The notes beneath the pieces are model-generated. The model saw only the letters and a program-made list of their open reading frames with translations. It made no database searches and had not been told where the DNA came from. From DATATB01 sp036268995 (GTDB taxonomy: Bacteria > Planctomycetota > Planctomycetia > Pirellulales > PNKZ01), in assembly GCA_036268995.1 (NCBI GenBank), contig DATATB010000048.1, positions 4,897-68,896 of the forward strand: a stretch of 64,000 bases of DNA, given 5' to 3'. A program made the translations under genes and the position numbers. Position 1 is the first letter of the stretch; each line of letters begins with the position of its first letter. Shown here piece by piece: positions 25,409 to 33,518 of this stretch.

Positions 25409-26137
25409 TCACTTTTCCGGCGCGGCTTGCAAATGAAAGTCGATGACCAGTGGTAAATGGTCCGACGCGGTCCGGCTTAAGCTGGTACGCACGATGCGGG
25501 CATGGCTCACGTCGAGCGCGCCGCGCTGAAAGGCCTTGTCGAGCGATCCGATGGCCATGTAGGCCGGAAACGATCGAAACCGCGACGGCGGAGCGGTGAC
25601 GTGCGCGAAGCCGTGCTCGGCAAACGGCCCGGCGGCCAGCGTGTTGCGCCAATCGTTGAAATCACCGACGATTAGCGCCGGCAAATGGGCCGCGCGGGCC
25701 AACAGATGATGTCCCAACAAGTGCCGCACCTGCCAGTGGCGTTCGCGCTCGCCCAGCCCCAAGTGCCAGTTCACCAGGAGCAGCAGTCCCTCGGGCGTCT
25801 CGATTTCGGCCAGTTGAGCGCCGCGCGGTTTTTTGCGGTGCAGCCGCAACGAGACCTGGTGATGCGCTTGGATCGGCCAGCGCGAGAGCAGCAGGTTGCC
25901 ATAGCCGCCGGCCCGCCGCCGCACGTTGAGCTGATACAGGTGGGCCACGGCATGGAATCGCCGGCTGAGCAGCCGCGGCTGATCGTCGAACTGGCTGCGG
26001 GCCACGTGGCGGTCGACTTCTTGCAGGCAAATCAGGTCGGGGTTTTCCTGCTCGATCACGTCCATCACGCGCTCCAAGCGGTAGCGCCGGTCGCGGCCGC
26101 CGACGCCCTTGTGGATATTGTAGGTCAACACGCGCAT
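25409..26137 (-). CDS. Endonuclease/exonuclease/phosphatase (EEP) family protein
   Basis: 242 residues. It begins MRVLTYNIHKGVGGRDRR, the classic EEP first strand with the conserved Asn, followed by DLICLQEVDRH (metal-binding Glu), LLLVNWHLGLG, LIVGDFNDWRN (catalytic Asp-Asn) and the terminal SDHLPLVIDF (Asp-His). All catalytic positions are present. It is immediately downstream of the cardiolipin synthase gene (25 bp), a pairing known in many bacteria, which suggests a phospholipid- or phosphodiester-related role. Confidence 0.85.
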   Translation of the reverse strand: MRVLTYNIHKGVGGRDRRYRLERVMDVIEQENPDLICLQEVDRHVARSQFDDQPRLLSRRFHAVAHLYQLNVRRRAGGYGNLLLSRWPIQAHHQVSLRLHRKKPRGAQLAEIETPEGLLLLVNWHLGLGERERHWQVRHLLGHHLLARAAHLPALIVGDFNDWRNTLAAGPFAEHGFAHVTAPPSRFRSFPAYMAIGSLDKAFQRGALDVSHARIVRTSLSRTASDHLPLVIDFHLQAAPEK

Positions 26138-26161
26138 CGGTGACTCATAGCTACGGGGGGC

Positions 26162-27637
26162 TCACAGGTAGGGACTCAACAGCCGGGCGACACCATCGCG
26201 CAGTTTAATTGGCAGCGGCCGGCCGTCTACGTCGGCTCGCGAAAGCAGCTGGCTACGCGATTGCTTGTCGTCGAGTACGCGGCCCAGCGACTCGGCCAAC
26301 TGCCGGTCGTAGCACTCGATGTTGAACTCGAAATTCAGCCGCAGGCTGCGCGGATCCCAATTGCCCGAGCCCACCAGGCTCCACACGCGATCGACCAGCA
26401 TCAGTTTCGTATGCTCAAACGGCGGCGGCACCAGCCAGACGCGGCAGCCGTACTCGAGCACTTGCCAGAGCAATGCCGTCGATGCCCATTGCACGAGCGC
26501 CAAGTTATTGTGCCGCGGCAGCAAAATATCGACCTGCACGCCGCGCATCACCGCCACGTTCAGCGACTCGATCAGCGGCGCGTCGGGCAGAAAATAGGGC
26601 GTGATGATCTGCACGCGCGATTCGGCGCAGGCCAGCGCCCCCAGCAACGTCAGCCGCAGCTTGTCGTGATCTTCGTCCGGACCGTCGCTGATGCCGCGCG
26701 CCAACACCTCGCCGGCCGCCTCGAGCCTGGGAAACCACGTTTCACCGGTCAGCGATTCGTGCGTCGAATACTCCCAATCGTCGGCAAACACTTGTTGCAA
26801 ATGGGCCACGACCGGCCCGGCTACGCGAAAGTGAACGTCGGCGATCGAAGCCACGCGTTTGATCTTGAAATCCGCCGACTCGCGAATGTTCATCCCGCCG
26901 GTAAAGCCCAGGCGGCCGTCGCAGACCATGATCTTGCGATGGCTGCGGAGATTCGAATACGCGAACCGCACGGGCACCAGTGCCGGCATGAACCGGGCCA
27001 CCGGCACGTCCGAGGCCCGCAAAACTCCGATGATCGACGGCAGGCTGTAGCGCGCGCCGATATCGTCGATCAGCACCCGCACTTGCACGCCACGGCGTAC
27101 GGCGCGGGCCAGGGCATCGGCGAAACGCCGGCCCGTCGGGTCGTTATTGAAAATGTACGTGCACAGCGAGATCGAGTGCTCGGCCGCTTCGATGGCTTCG
27201 AGCATCGCCGGGTACGCCTGGTCGCCGCCTACCAACGAGGTCACGTGGTTTCCGGCCAGCAGCGGCCGGCCGGTGAGCTTCTTGCCCACGCGCACCAGCT
27301 CGCGCAGGTGAGTGTCATCGCCCAGCACGCCGGCAATCGCCTCGTCCGAGGCAATGTTTTGATGCTCGCGCCGCAACGCATACGTCTGGTCGCCGCGCAG
27401 CACGCGGGCTTTGCGGCGAATGCGGTTGATGCCCAGCCAAACGTACAACAAGGTCCCGACAATCGGCGCCAGCCAAATGACGCCCACCCAGGCGATTGCC
27501 GCCCGCGTGTCACGCTTGTGCAGTACGGCGTGTGCTGACGCGACCAACGTGAGCAAGGTCAGGAGCACCGCGCCGATGTGTGGCCAGAATTGCCACAGGT
27601 CGGACCATTGCCAGGTTGCCAGTGCCAGGTCAAGCAT
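26162..27637 (-). CDS. cls: Cardiolipin synthase (phospholipase D family)
   Basis: 491 residues. Two N-terminal membrane helices (about 20-38 and 48-70) are followed by two HKD motifs: HRKIMVCD (His233, Lys235, Asp240) with GFTGGMN, and HTKLMLVD (His409, Lys411, Asp416) with GSGNWDPRS. Length and layout match bacterial ClsA-type enzymes, which join two phosphatidylglycerol molecules into cardiolipin at the inner membrane. Active-site residues are complete. It is the first gene of a two-gene run with the EEP protein. Confidence 0.9.
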   Translation of the reverse strand: MLDLALATWQWSDLWQFWPHIGAVLLTLLTLVASAHAVLHKRDTRAAIAWVGVIWLAPIVGTLLYVWLGINRIRRKARVLRGDQTYALRREHQNIASDEAIAGVLGDDTHLRELVRVGKKLTGRPLLAGNHVTSLVGGDQAYPAMLEAIEAAEHSISLCTYIFNNDPTGRRFADALARAVRRGVQVRVLIDDIGARYSLPSIIGVLRASDVPVARFMPALVPVRFAYSNLRSHRKIMVCDGRLGFTGGMNIRESADFKIKRVASIADVHFRVAGPVVAHLQQVFADDWEYSTHESLTGETWFPRLEAAGEVLARGISDGPDEDHDKLRLTLLGALACAESRVQIITPYFLPDAPLIESLNVAVMRGVQVDILLPRHNNLALVQWASTALLWQVLEYGCRVWLVPPPFEHTKLMLVDRVWSLVGSGNWDPRSLRLNFEFNIECYDRQLAESLGRVLDDKQSRSQLLSRADVDGRPLPIKLRDGVARLLSPYL

Positions 27638-27705
27638 GCAAAAGTTTCAGAGCAGAATGGTTAGCAGTCTTATGCGCGCCGGGCCGCAGCGGCACGACTA
27701 CTGTA

Positions 27706-28866
27706 TCATCCGCGGCGTAGCCAGCGGAGACCGTGCAACAGCAAGGCCATCGCCCCGACCACCGCCAGCGCGGATTTGACCTGCTCCAGTGGTTCACTGC
27801 CGATCCACTCGCTCCAACCGGAATCACCCTCGCGCGCCAGCGAGCCTTCCGGCGGCTGGGCAGCGCGGAAACGGTTCGATGGCCCGGCCGCTGGCGGCTC
27901 CGTCGTGGGGGCGACCGCCGGCAAAGGGCTCGCGTCTCGGGTCAAACCGACCGGCTGCATGACCGTCGGAGCGGGGAATAGCGACGCAGGCGCGGACGGC
28001 TCGTGGACCGGAACAGCGGTTCGCGCCGATGGCGACCAGGCTTCCTCGAGCGGTCGGGCCGATTGCGGCAGGGCATCTTGCGGTTGAATGGCCGCAACGG
28101 GTCGGTCGATCGTTGGCCGATCGACCGGTCGTACCGGAGCGACGACCGCCGGCGGGGCCGGGCCGGCGGGCGCAACTGCGGGCAGTCCGCCCGAGGGCAT
28201 GGCGATGGTCGAAAGGAACTGGTGGACGCGGCGGCAGTAGGCGCCCGACGTGCGGCCGCCACCTTCGCCGAACAGCACGCCGGCCAATTGACCGGAGGTA
28301 TTGAAGATCGGCCCGCCGGAGTCGCCCTGCCGGGCGGCGACCGCAACTTCCAGCATTTCGTAGGGAAAATTGACGCCGGGAGCCACGTACTGCGTGCAGC
28401 GGCCGCTGGCGGCTCGATAACGGCCTTGCCCATAGCCGGCGATCGTCAGCATGTCGCCCGGCCGCGGAGGCTGGCTGGACACCGTCACGGGCTTGACCTT
28501 CGGTTTCCAGATGGCCAATGCCGCCAGGTCCCAATCGCGATCGGTTTTCAAGACGCGGGCGCCCGAGCGAAAACCGTCGGGAAAGGCCACGGTGATTTCA
28601 CCGGCGGCACCGTCGACCACGTGCCAATTCGTGATCACGAGGCCCAGGTTGTCGTTGGCGTCCACCAACGTGCCCGAGCCAAAGGCGATCATGTTGTGCT
28701 GGCGCTGCGGCACTGTGATGCGGGCGACAGCCGGATGCGGTTGCTGCGGAGCCGACCAGGGCCAATCGGGGCTGGCCAACATGTCCTGCAACGGCTGGGC
28801 ATAGGCGCTCGAAACCAGCGCGGCCGAAAGCAGCAGGGCGATCCCGACGGCAACGGGGGCTTTCAC
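27706..28866 (-). CDS. Exported trypsin-like serine protease with C-terminal membrane anchor
   Basis: 386 residues from a GTG at 28866. A signal peptide (1-23) precedes an S1-type domain with His82 (TNWHVV), Asp113 (DRDWDLAAL) and Ser183 (RQGDSGGP). A Pro/Ala-rich linker (about 225-355) follows, then a single C-terminal helix (about 363-381) ending in LRWLRRG, so the protease probably stays attached to the membrane facing outward. There is no PDZ domain. The start GTGA overlaps the TGA of a 40-residue ORF, which suggests coupled translation. Confidence 0.8.
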   Translation of the reverse strand: MKAPVAVGIALLLSAALVSSAYAQPLQDMLASPDWPWSAPQQPHPAVARITVPQRQHNMIAFGSGTLVDANDNLGLVITNWHVVDGAAGEITVAFPDGFRSGARVLKTDRDWDLAALAIWKPKVKPVTVSSQPPRPGDMLTIAGYGQGRYRAASGRCTQYVAPGVNFPYEMLEVAVAARQGDSGGPIFNTSGQLAGVLFGEGGGRTSGAYCRRVHQFLSTIAMPSGGLPAVAPAGPAPPAVVAPVRPVDRPTIDRPVAAIQPQDALPQSARPLEEAWSPSARTAVPVHEPSAPASLFPAPTVMQPVGLTRDASPLPAVAPTTEPPAAGPSNRFRAAQPPEGSLAREGDSGWSEWIGSEPLEQVKSALAVVGAMALLLHGLRWLRRG

Positions 28867-28985
28867 TTGCCGGCGACCTGTAACCGCTGTTTACGCTGTT
28901 CTTCGTTCTTGATAATCCGCCGCAGTAGCTCTTCGCGCAATTTGTCCAATTCGCTGCGAGGCGATTGACCGTTGGCGTGTTGCAT
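28863..28985 (-). CDS. 40-residue charged small protein, translationally coupled to the protease
   Basis: 40 residues: MQHANGQSPRSELDKLREEL continues into a Lys/Arg/Glu/Gln-rich helix ending LQVAGK. CGAGGAAG eight bases before the ATG is a good ribosome binding site. The stop TGA overlaps the GTG start of the protease gene in GTGA. The sequence is one amphipathic, strongly charged helix, with no signal peptide. It may be a leader ORF that brings ribosomes to the protease start, or a small cytoplasmic protein; the function is unknown. Confidence 0.6.
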   Translation of the reverse strand: MQHANGQSPRSELDKLREELLRRIIKNEEQRKQRLQVAGK

Positions 28986-29635
28986 GGATCGCTTCCTCGG
29001 GCCTGCTGGGCCCGCCGTCTTTGAACCCTGATTCTCGCCGCGGAAAGTCCTTTCCGTTGTAGTTGCGATCCTTCGAACGCCTGGACCGGCCCCCAAAAGC
29101 CCTCACCCTGTCTTCTCCCAAAGACCCTCACCCTGCCCTCTCCCAAGCGGAGAGGGGGTTTTGGCGTCGCTCCTGGGGGCACGAATCGTCCTGATGAGAT
29201 TTCGGACGTTCTCCCGTGTTTCATCAAACGAGGGCCTTTGGGGGCTCGGTACTGCGGAAATTGCCGGCGCCGCACGTCCGCCGCTTCGGCAAAACCGCGC
29301 CGACTGGCCTCAGAACCGGCGCCCTCGGCGTCCGCAGCGCAGCCGGCCGCAGTCCGCAGTGCCGACACATTCGGAAGCTCGCCAGGCGAGAGATTTAGTT
29401 GCCGGCCAGGCGGTTTGAGACACAATCCGCAAACACGCCGCCGGGACCGCGGTTATCGCGACCAGGGCTGATGCCGAACCGGCAAAAACGGCAAGTTTTG
29501 CCCGCGCTGCACGATTGCCGCTCAGGCACTTGGGTCTACAATTCCTCCAGCCTACAAGAAAAGCATCGCGTGGGTGCTTTGCCGTAGGGGTCGGCGACCG
29601 GCCGCCGTGCAAGCCGAAAGAGAAGGAGGCCAGGG
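28986..29635. other. 650-bp non-coding region with a partial CTCTCCC repeat
   Basis: No supported gene. Positions 29100-29160 carry CCTCACCC and CCCTCTCCCAAGCGGAGAGG, a diverged relative of the repeat at 17661-17880. The region lies between divergent genes and should contain both promoters; I cannot place them. Confidence 0.4.
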
Positions 29636-29866
29636 GTGGACCTGGAACTGGCGACCACCGAACAGATCTTGGACGAATTGGCCAAACGGCCGTTGAAGTT
29701 CGTCTTTGTGTCAATGTTCCCCTATGGACAGGACCGCCTCAGCGGTTATCTGGCCCATAGTCCCAACATGAAAAGTGATGATGCCTTGCTGATGCTGCAT
29801 AAGGCCGAGGAACTGTTTGCCGACGAACCGATCGACGAGCAGTCCCTGGACGACGAAGCCTTCTGA
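29636..29866 (+). CDS. 76-residue acidic protein of unknown function
   Basis: It starts at a GTG preceded by AGAAGGAGG, a very strong ribosome binding site, which is the main reason to trust it. The sequence has an N-terminal helix (TTEQILDELAKRP), a beta-like KFVFVSMF, and an acidic C-terminal tail (EPIDEQSLDDEAF). It contains no Cys and no signal peptide. I do not recognise a family. It precedes the GAF/HlyD operon by about 540 bp and could be independent of it. Confidence 0.6.
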   Translation: MDLELATTEQILDELAKRPLKFVFVSMFPYGQDRLSGYLAHSPNMKSDDALLMLHKAEELFADEPIDEQSLDDEAF

Positions 29867-30410
29867 CGTGCCGCTAGGACCGCCATTCGCTTGGACCGCA
29901 TGGCCGGTCGTCCGTTTCCTGCCACTGCCGGCATTGCGTGCCCCCACGGCGGCCTCAGCCGCATCGCATTTTTGCGGGTAAAATTCATTTCAAAAGCCTG
30001 CCGAAGTGTGTGAGAATCTCGTTGCTGGCGTGTACGCAAACGCTGCGGGACGGTATGTTGCCTGCCAGCCAAAGTGTCAAACTCGGAATGACCGGAGCAA
30101 TCCAGCCCTAAGGGCAATGAGCTTAATGCTTTGCTAGCAGTTGGCGCGACCGCAATCTGGACTGGTAGCGGAAAGGTGGCTAATGTTGTGAAGCTAGCCC
30201 CCTTCTATTTGACTATGCCGACGCAGCCGGACGATCTGGCGGCCGCGTGGCTGAAAGCTGCTTACGGCCGATGCCGGGCGCGGCAGTTGCAGTCCTCGCC
30301 GCCTGTGGCTGGTACTCTTTCTCGAAGGCCGGGCCATTACGAATGATTGAGCCGCTGGCGGCTGGACCGCGTCGCATTTCATCCATGCACTCACCTATTC
30401 CGGCGACATT
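29867..30410. other. Non-coding region upstream of the GAF-HlyD operon
   Basis: About 540 bp, AT-richer than the coding surroundings in places (29970-30010, 30180-30225). Open frames here lack ribosome binding sites and sensible composition. It probably carries the operon promoter; no clear motif is visible. Confidence 0.35.
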
Positions 30411-32447
30411 ATGAGTACCGAAGAAATGCGGACGGAAGAGTCGTTCGACCCGCGTCTGGTCGAGCAGGCTCAGCAGCAGATTCGCGGTCTCGTCGACGAG
30501 ATTGTGGCTCTCAGCAAGCAGGATGCGTCGCCGGAATCTTTCTTTGGCGAGTTTTTGCATCGCGTGGTCAGCGCGCTGGCTGCCGTGGGCGGGGCCGTTT
30601 GGACGCCGGGCGAAAGTGGCCTCGAGCTGCAATATCAGCACAATTTTCGCGAAGCGCGGATGCCCGAGCGGCAGGAAGATCTGCTCGCGCATCGCCGGCT
30701 GGTGCAGCGCGTGCTGGCCAGTGGCGAAGGTGTGCTGGTGGCGCCCCACTCAGGCAGCGGCGAACAGGGCTCCAACCCGACTGATTTTCTCTTGGTGCTA
30801 GGGCCGGTCAAGGTCGGCACCGAGACGCGCAGCGTGATCGAAATTTTCCAGCGGCCCAACCCCGCGATGAAGACGCAGCGCGGCTATCTGCGCTTCTTGA
30901 TGCAGATGTGCGAGCTGGCTGCCGATTTCCTTCGCAACCGGCAGCTGCGGCATTTCACCGATCGCCAGGCGATGTGGTCGCAGCTTGAGCAATTTACGCG
31001 TAGCGTGCACGGCAGCCTCGACCCGCGCGAGGTGGCCTTCACGATCGCCAACGAAGGTCGCCGGCTGATCGATTGCGACCGCGTCAGCGTCGCGCTGCGG
31101 CGCGGCAACAAGTGCCGCATCGAGGCCATCAGCGGCCAGGACACTTTCGACTCGCGCAGCAACACGGTTACGCTGCTGAACAACCTGGCCAGCACCGTGG
31201 CGGCCAGCGGCGACGCCGTGTGGTACTCGGGCGACACGTCCGACTTCGCGCCGCAGGTCGAAGAGGCCATGCAGGAATACGTCGACGATTCGCATTCCAA
31301 GCAGGTGGGCGTGCTGCCGCTGTATCGGCCGCAGGCCTTGGGCACGGTCGAGGCTGAAGAAGTCGTGCGCGAGCCGCTGGGCGCCCTGATCATCGAGCAG
31401 ATCGAAGACACGCGCGTCCGCGAGGGCTTGCTGCAACGCGTGGAAGTCGTCTGCGACCACGGCGGCGCGGCCTTGGGCAATGCGCTGGAGCACCAGCACT
31501 TGTTCCTGATGCCCGTCTGGCGGGCGATTGGCAAAAGCCGCTGGGTGGTCGAGGCCCGCACGCTGCCCAAGACGCTCTCCATCGGCGGCGGCGTGCTCCT
31601 GGTGCTGCTGGCCATGTTTATCGTGCCCTACCGCTACAACCTGGCGAGCGACGGCACCTTGCAGCCGGTGGTCCGCCGCGACGTGTTCGCCTCAGTCGAC
31701 GGCACGGTGGAAGAGATCCTCGTCCACCACGGACAGCCGGTCCACAAGGGCCAGCTGCTGGCCGTGATGCGCAATACCGACCTGGAAGTGGCGATGGAAG
31801 ACGTGACGGGCAAGCGCGCCGCCGCCCAAGAACAGCTCTTATCCATCGAGCGGGCGATTTACAACGAAGGCAAAAAACTCAGCCTCGAAGAACGCAACCG
31901 CCTGGCCGGCCAGCGCAGCGAGCTCAACCAGCAGCTCAATAGCTATGACCAGCAATTGGAACTCTATCGCGCCAAGCGCGAGAAGCTGAAGGTGCTCAGC
32001 CCCACGGACGGCGAAGTCACGACCTGGAACGTCGAACAACTGCTCAAGCTCCGCCCCGTGCAGCAAGGCCAGCTCTTGATGAGCGTGGCCGATCCGGCCG
32101 GTGATTGGGAGCTGGAGCTGCGATTTCCTGAAGACCGCGCCGGGGCCCTGGCCACTGCGATCAACAAATCCGAAGGCGACCCGCTGCACGTCACCTATCG
32201 CCTCGCAACCGACCCCGGCACCAGCCATCAGGGTCTGGTCAAGGAAGTTCACCTCACGGCCGAACCCGACCCCGACGAAGGCAACACCGTGCTGGTGCGG
32301 GTAGCGATCGACAAGGACGACCTCGACTATCGACGTCCGGGCGCGGATGTGATGGCCAAGGTGAACTGCGGCTACCGCTCGATGGGCTATGTCTGGTTTC
32401 ACGACGTGATTGCGTTCATCCAGTCGCGAGTGCTGTTCAAGCTGTAA
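30411..32447 (+). CDS. GAF-domain sensor fused to an HlyD-type membrane adaptor
   Basis: 678 residues. After a helical start, two GAF-like regions are visible: about 45-180 and about 200-365 (SLDPREVAFTIANEGRRLIDCDRVSVAL is a typical GAF opening and GALIIEQ a typical strand). A short juxtamembrane stretch leads to one membrane helix (about 391-410, LSIGGGVLLVLLAMFIV). The outer part is HlyD-like: a lipoyl half motif (FASVDGTVEEILVHHGQPVHKGQ), a coiled coil (about 465-525), a second half (VLSPTDGEVTTW) and a beta-barrel. The GAF domains would be cytoplasmic and the adaptor periplasmic, so a small-molecule signal could regulate an export or envelope complex. It is the first gene of a three-gene run. 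Confidence 0.78.
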   Translation: MSTEEMRTEESFDPRLVEQAQQQIRGLVDEIVALSKQDASPESFFGEFLHRVVSALAAVGGAVWTPGESGLELQYQHNFREARMPERQEDLLAHRRLVQRVLASGEGVLVAPHSGSGEQGSNPTDFLLVLGPVKVGTETRSVIEIFQRPNPAMKTQRGYLRFLMQMCELAADFLRNRQLRHFTDRQAMWSQLEQFTRSVHGSLDPREVAFTIANEGRRLIDCDRVSVALRRGNKCRIEAISGQDTFDSRSNTVTLLNNLASTVAASGDAVWYSGDTSDFAPQVEEAMQEYVDDSHSKQVGVLPLYRPQALGTVEAEEVVREPLGALIIEQIEDTRVREGLLQRVEVVCDHGGAALGNALEHQHLFLMPVWRAIGKSRWVVEARTLPKTLSIGGGVLLVLLAMFIVPYRYNLASDGTLQPVVRRDVFASVDGTVEEILVHHGQPVHKGQLLAVMRNTDLEVAMEDVTGKRAAAQEQLLSIERAIYNEGKKLSLEERNRLAGQRSELNQQLNSYDQQLELYRAKREKLKVLSPTDGEVTTWNVEQLLKLRPVQQGQLLMSVADPAGDWELELRFPEDRAGALATAINKSEGDPLHVTYRLATDPGTSHQGLVKEVHLTAEPDPDEGNTVLVRVAIDKDDLDYRRPGADVMAKVNCGYRSMGYVWFHDVIAFIQSRVLFKL

Positions 32448-32513
32448 TCCATTGCCGGGCTATGCGGTGCTCGCCGCTCGCGGATCGTCCTGGCGTCACG
32501 GAGATTGTCTATT

Positions 32514-33425
32514 ATGCGACGCGGCCTGATTTCGTGTTTCGTGCTGCTGGCGTTGGGCGCCGCGGTTTGGGCCCAGCAATCCACCCCCGCGCCGGTCGAA
32601 AGCCGGTTGCAACGCTGCCTGGTGTCGCTGATCGACGACGTCAAGGTGCCGGCCGAAGCCGCCGGCGTGCTCGTTTCCGTCGAGGCCCGCGAAGGCTTGC
32701 AAGTGGAAGTCGGCACGCTGTTGGCCAAGGTCGACGACAACATGGTGAAGTTTCAGAAGAACGTGGCCGAGGCCGATTTGAAGGTCTCGAAGGAAAAGGC
32801 GGATAATGATGTCAACAAGCGCTACGCGACGGCTGCCATGCGGGTCGCGGAGGCCGAGCTGAGGCTAAATGAAAACGCCAACAGGAATGTTCCGGGCACC
32901 AAGACTAGGGTAGAGCTGGACAAGTTAAAGCTCACCGTCGAGCAGGCCCGCTTGCAGATCGAGCAATCGGAGCACGAGCAGACCATTGCCAAGTTCGAGA
33001 CCGAAGGCTTCGTCGCCAAGGTGAGCCTGGCCGACGACGAAATCCGCCGCCGGCACCTCAAGGCGCCGATCAGCGGCGAAGTGGTCGAAGTGCTGATGCG
33101 GGCCGGCGAATGGGTCGAGCCCGGCGAGGAAGTCCTGCGGATCGTGCGGATGGACCGGCTGCGGATCGAGGGCTTTTTGAATGCTGCCGATTTCTCCCCG
33201 TCCGAAGTCAGCAACCGTCCGGTGCGTGTGACCGTGAACCTGGCTCGCGGCCGCGCGGCCATCTTTCAAGGCAAAATCGTGTTCGTCAATCCGCTGGTCG
33301 ACGCCGGCGGCGTCTATCGCGTCTGGGCCGAAGTCGTCAATCGCCGCGACGGCGACCAATGGCTGCTGCGCCCCGGCCTCTTGGCCGACATGACCATCGA
33401 CGTCGGCGGCCTGGCAGCACATTAA
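32514..33425 (+). CDS. Periplasmic HlyD/RND-type adaptor (membrane fusion protein)
   Basis: 303 residues from the ATG at 32514, with GGAG ten bases upstream; a TTG three codons earlier is less likely. A signal peptide (1-21, ending AVWAQ) targets it to the periplasm. The biotinyl-lipoyl halves are VPAEAAGVLVSVEAREGLQVEVG and LKAPISGEVVEVLMRAGEWVEPGEEVL, separated by a coiled coil (about 75-165), followed by a beta-barrel domain. No pump or outer-membrane channel gene is adjacent, so it probably works with the two other HlyD-bearing proteins of this operon. Confidence 0.8.
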   Translation: MRRGLISCFVLLALGAAVWAQQSTPAPVESRLQRCLVSLIDDVKVPAEAAGVLVSVEAREGLQVEVGTLLAKVDDNMVKFQKNVAEADLKVSKEKADNDVNKRYATAAMRVAEAELRLNENANRNVPGTKTRVELDKLKLTVEQARLQIEQSEHEQTIAKFETEGFVAKVSLADDEIRRRHLKAPISGEVVEVLMRAGEWVEPGEEVLRIVRMDRLRIEGFLNAADFSPSEVSNRPVRVTVNLARGRAAIFQGKIVFVNPLVDAGGVYRVWAEVVNRRDGDQWLLRPGLLADMTIDVGGLAAH

Positions 33426-33434
33426 AGAAACGCG

Positions 33435-33515
33435 GAAGTAGGAATGATGAATGATGAATAGGCGGGCGGCCCCGCTCTTCCATTCATCATTCCTACTTCA
33501 TCATTCATCATTTCC
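33435..33515. repeat. GAATGATGAATGATGAAT short inverted repeat
   Basis: GAAGTAGGAATGATGAAT (33435-33452) is followed, 29 bp on, by its reverse complement (33482-33499) and further TCATTCATCAT units. Related GATGAATGATGAATG units occur near 6950, 44400, 45300, 45375 and 53220. It sits between the second and third genes of the HlyD operon. Confidence 0.65.
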
Positions 33516-33518
33516 CAC

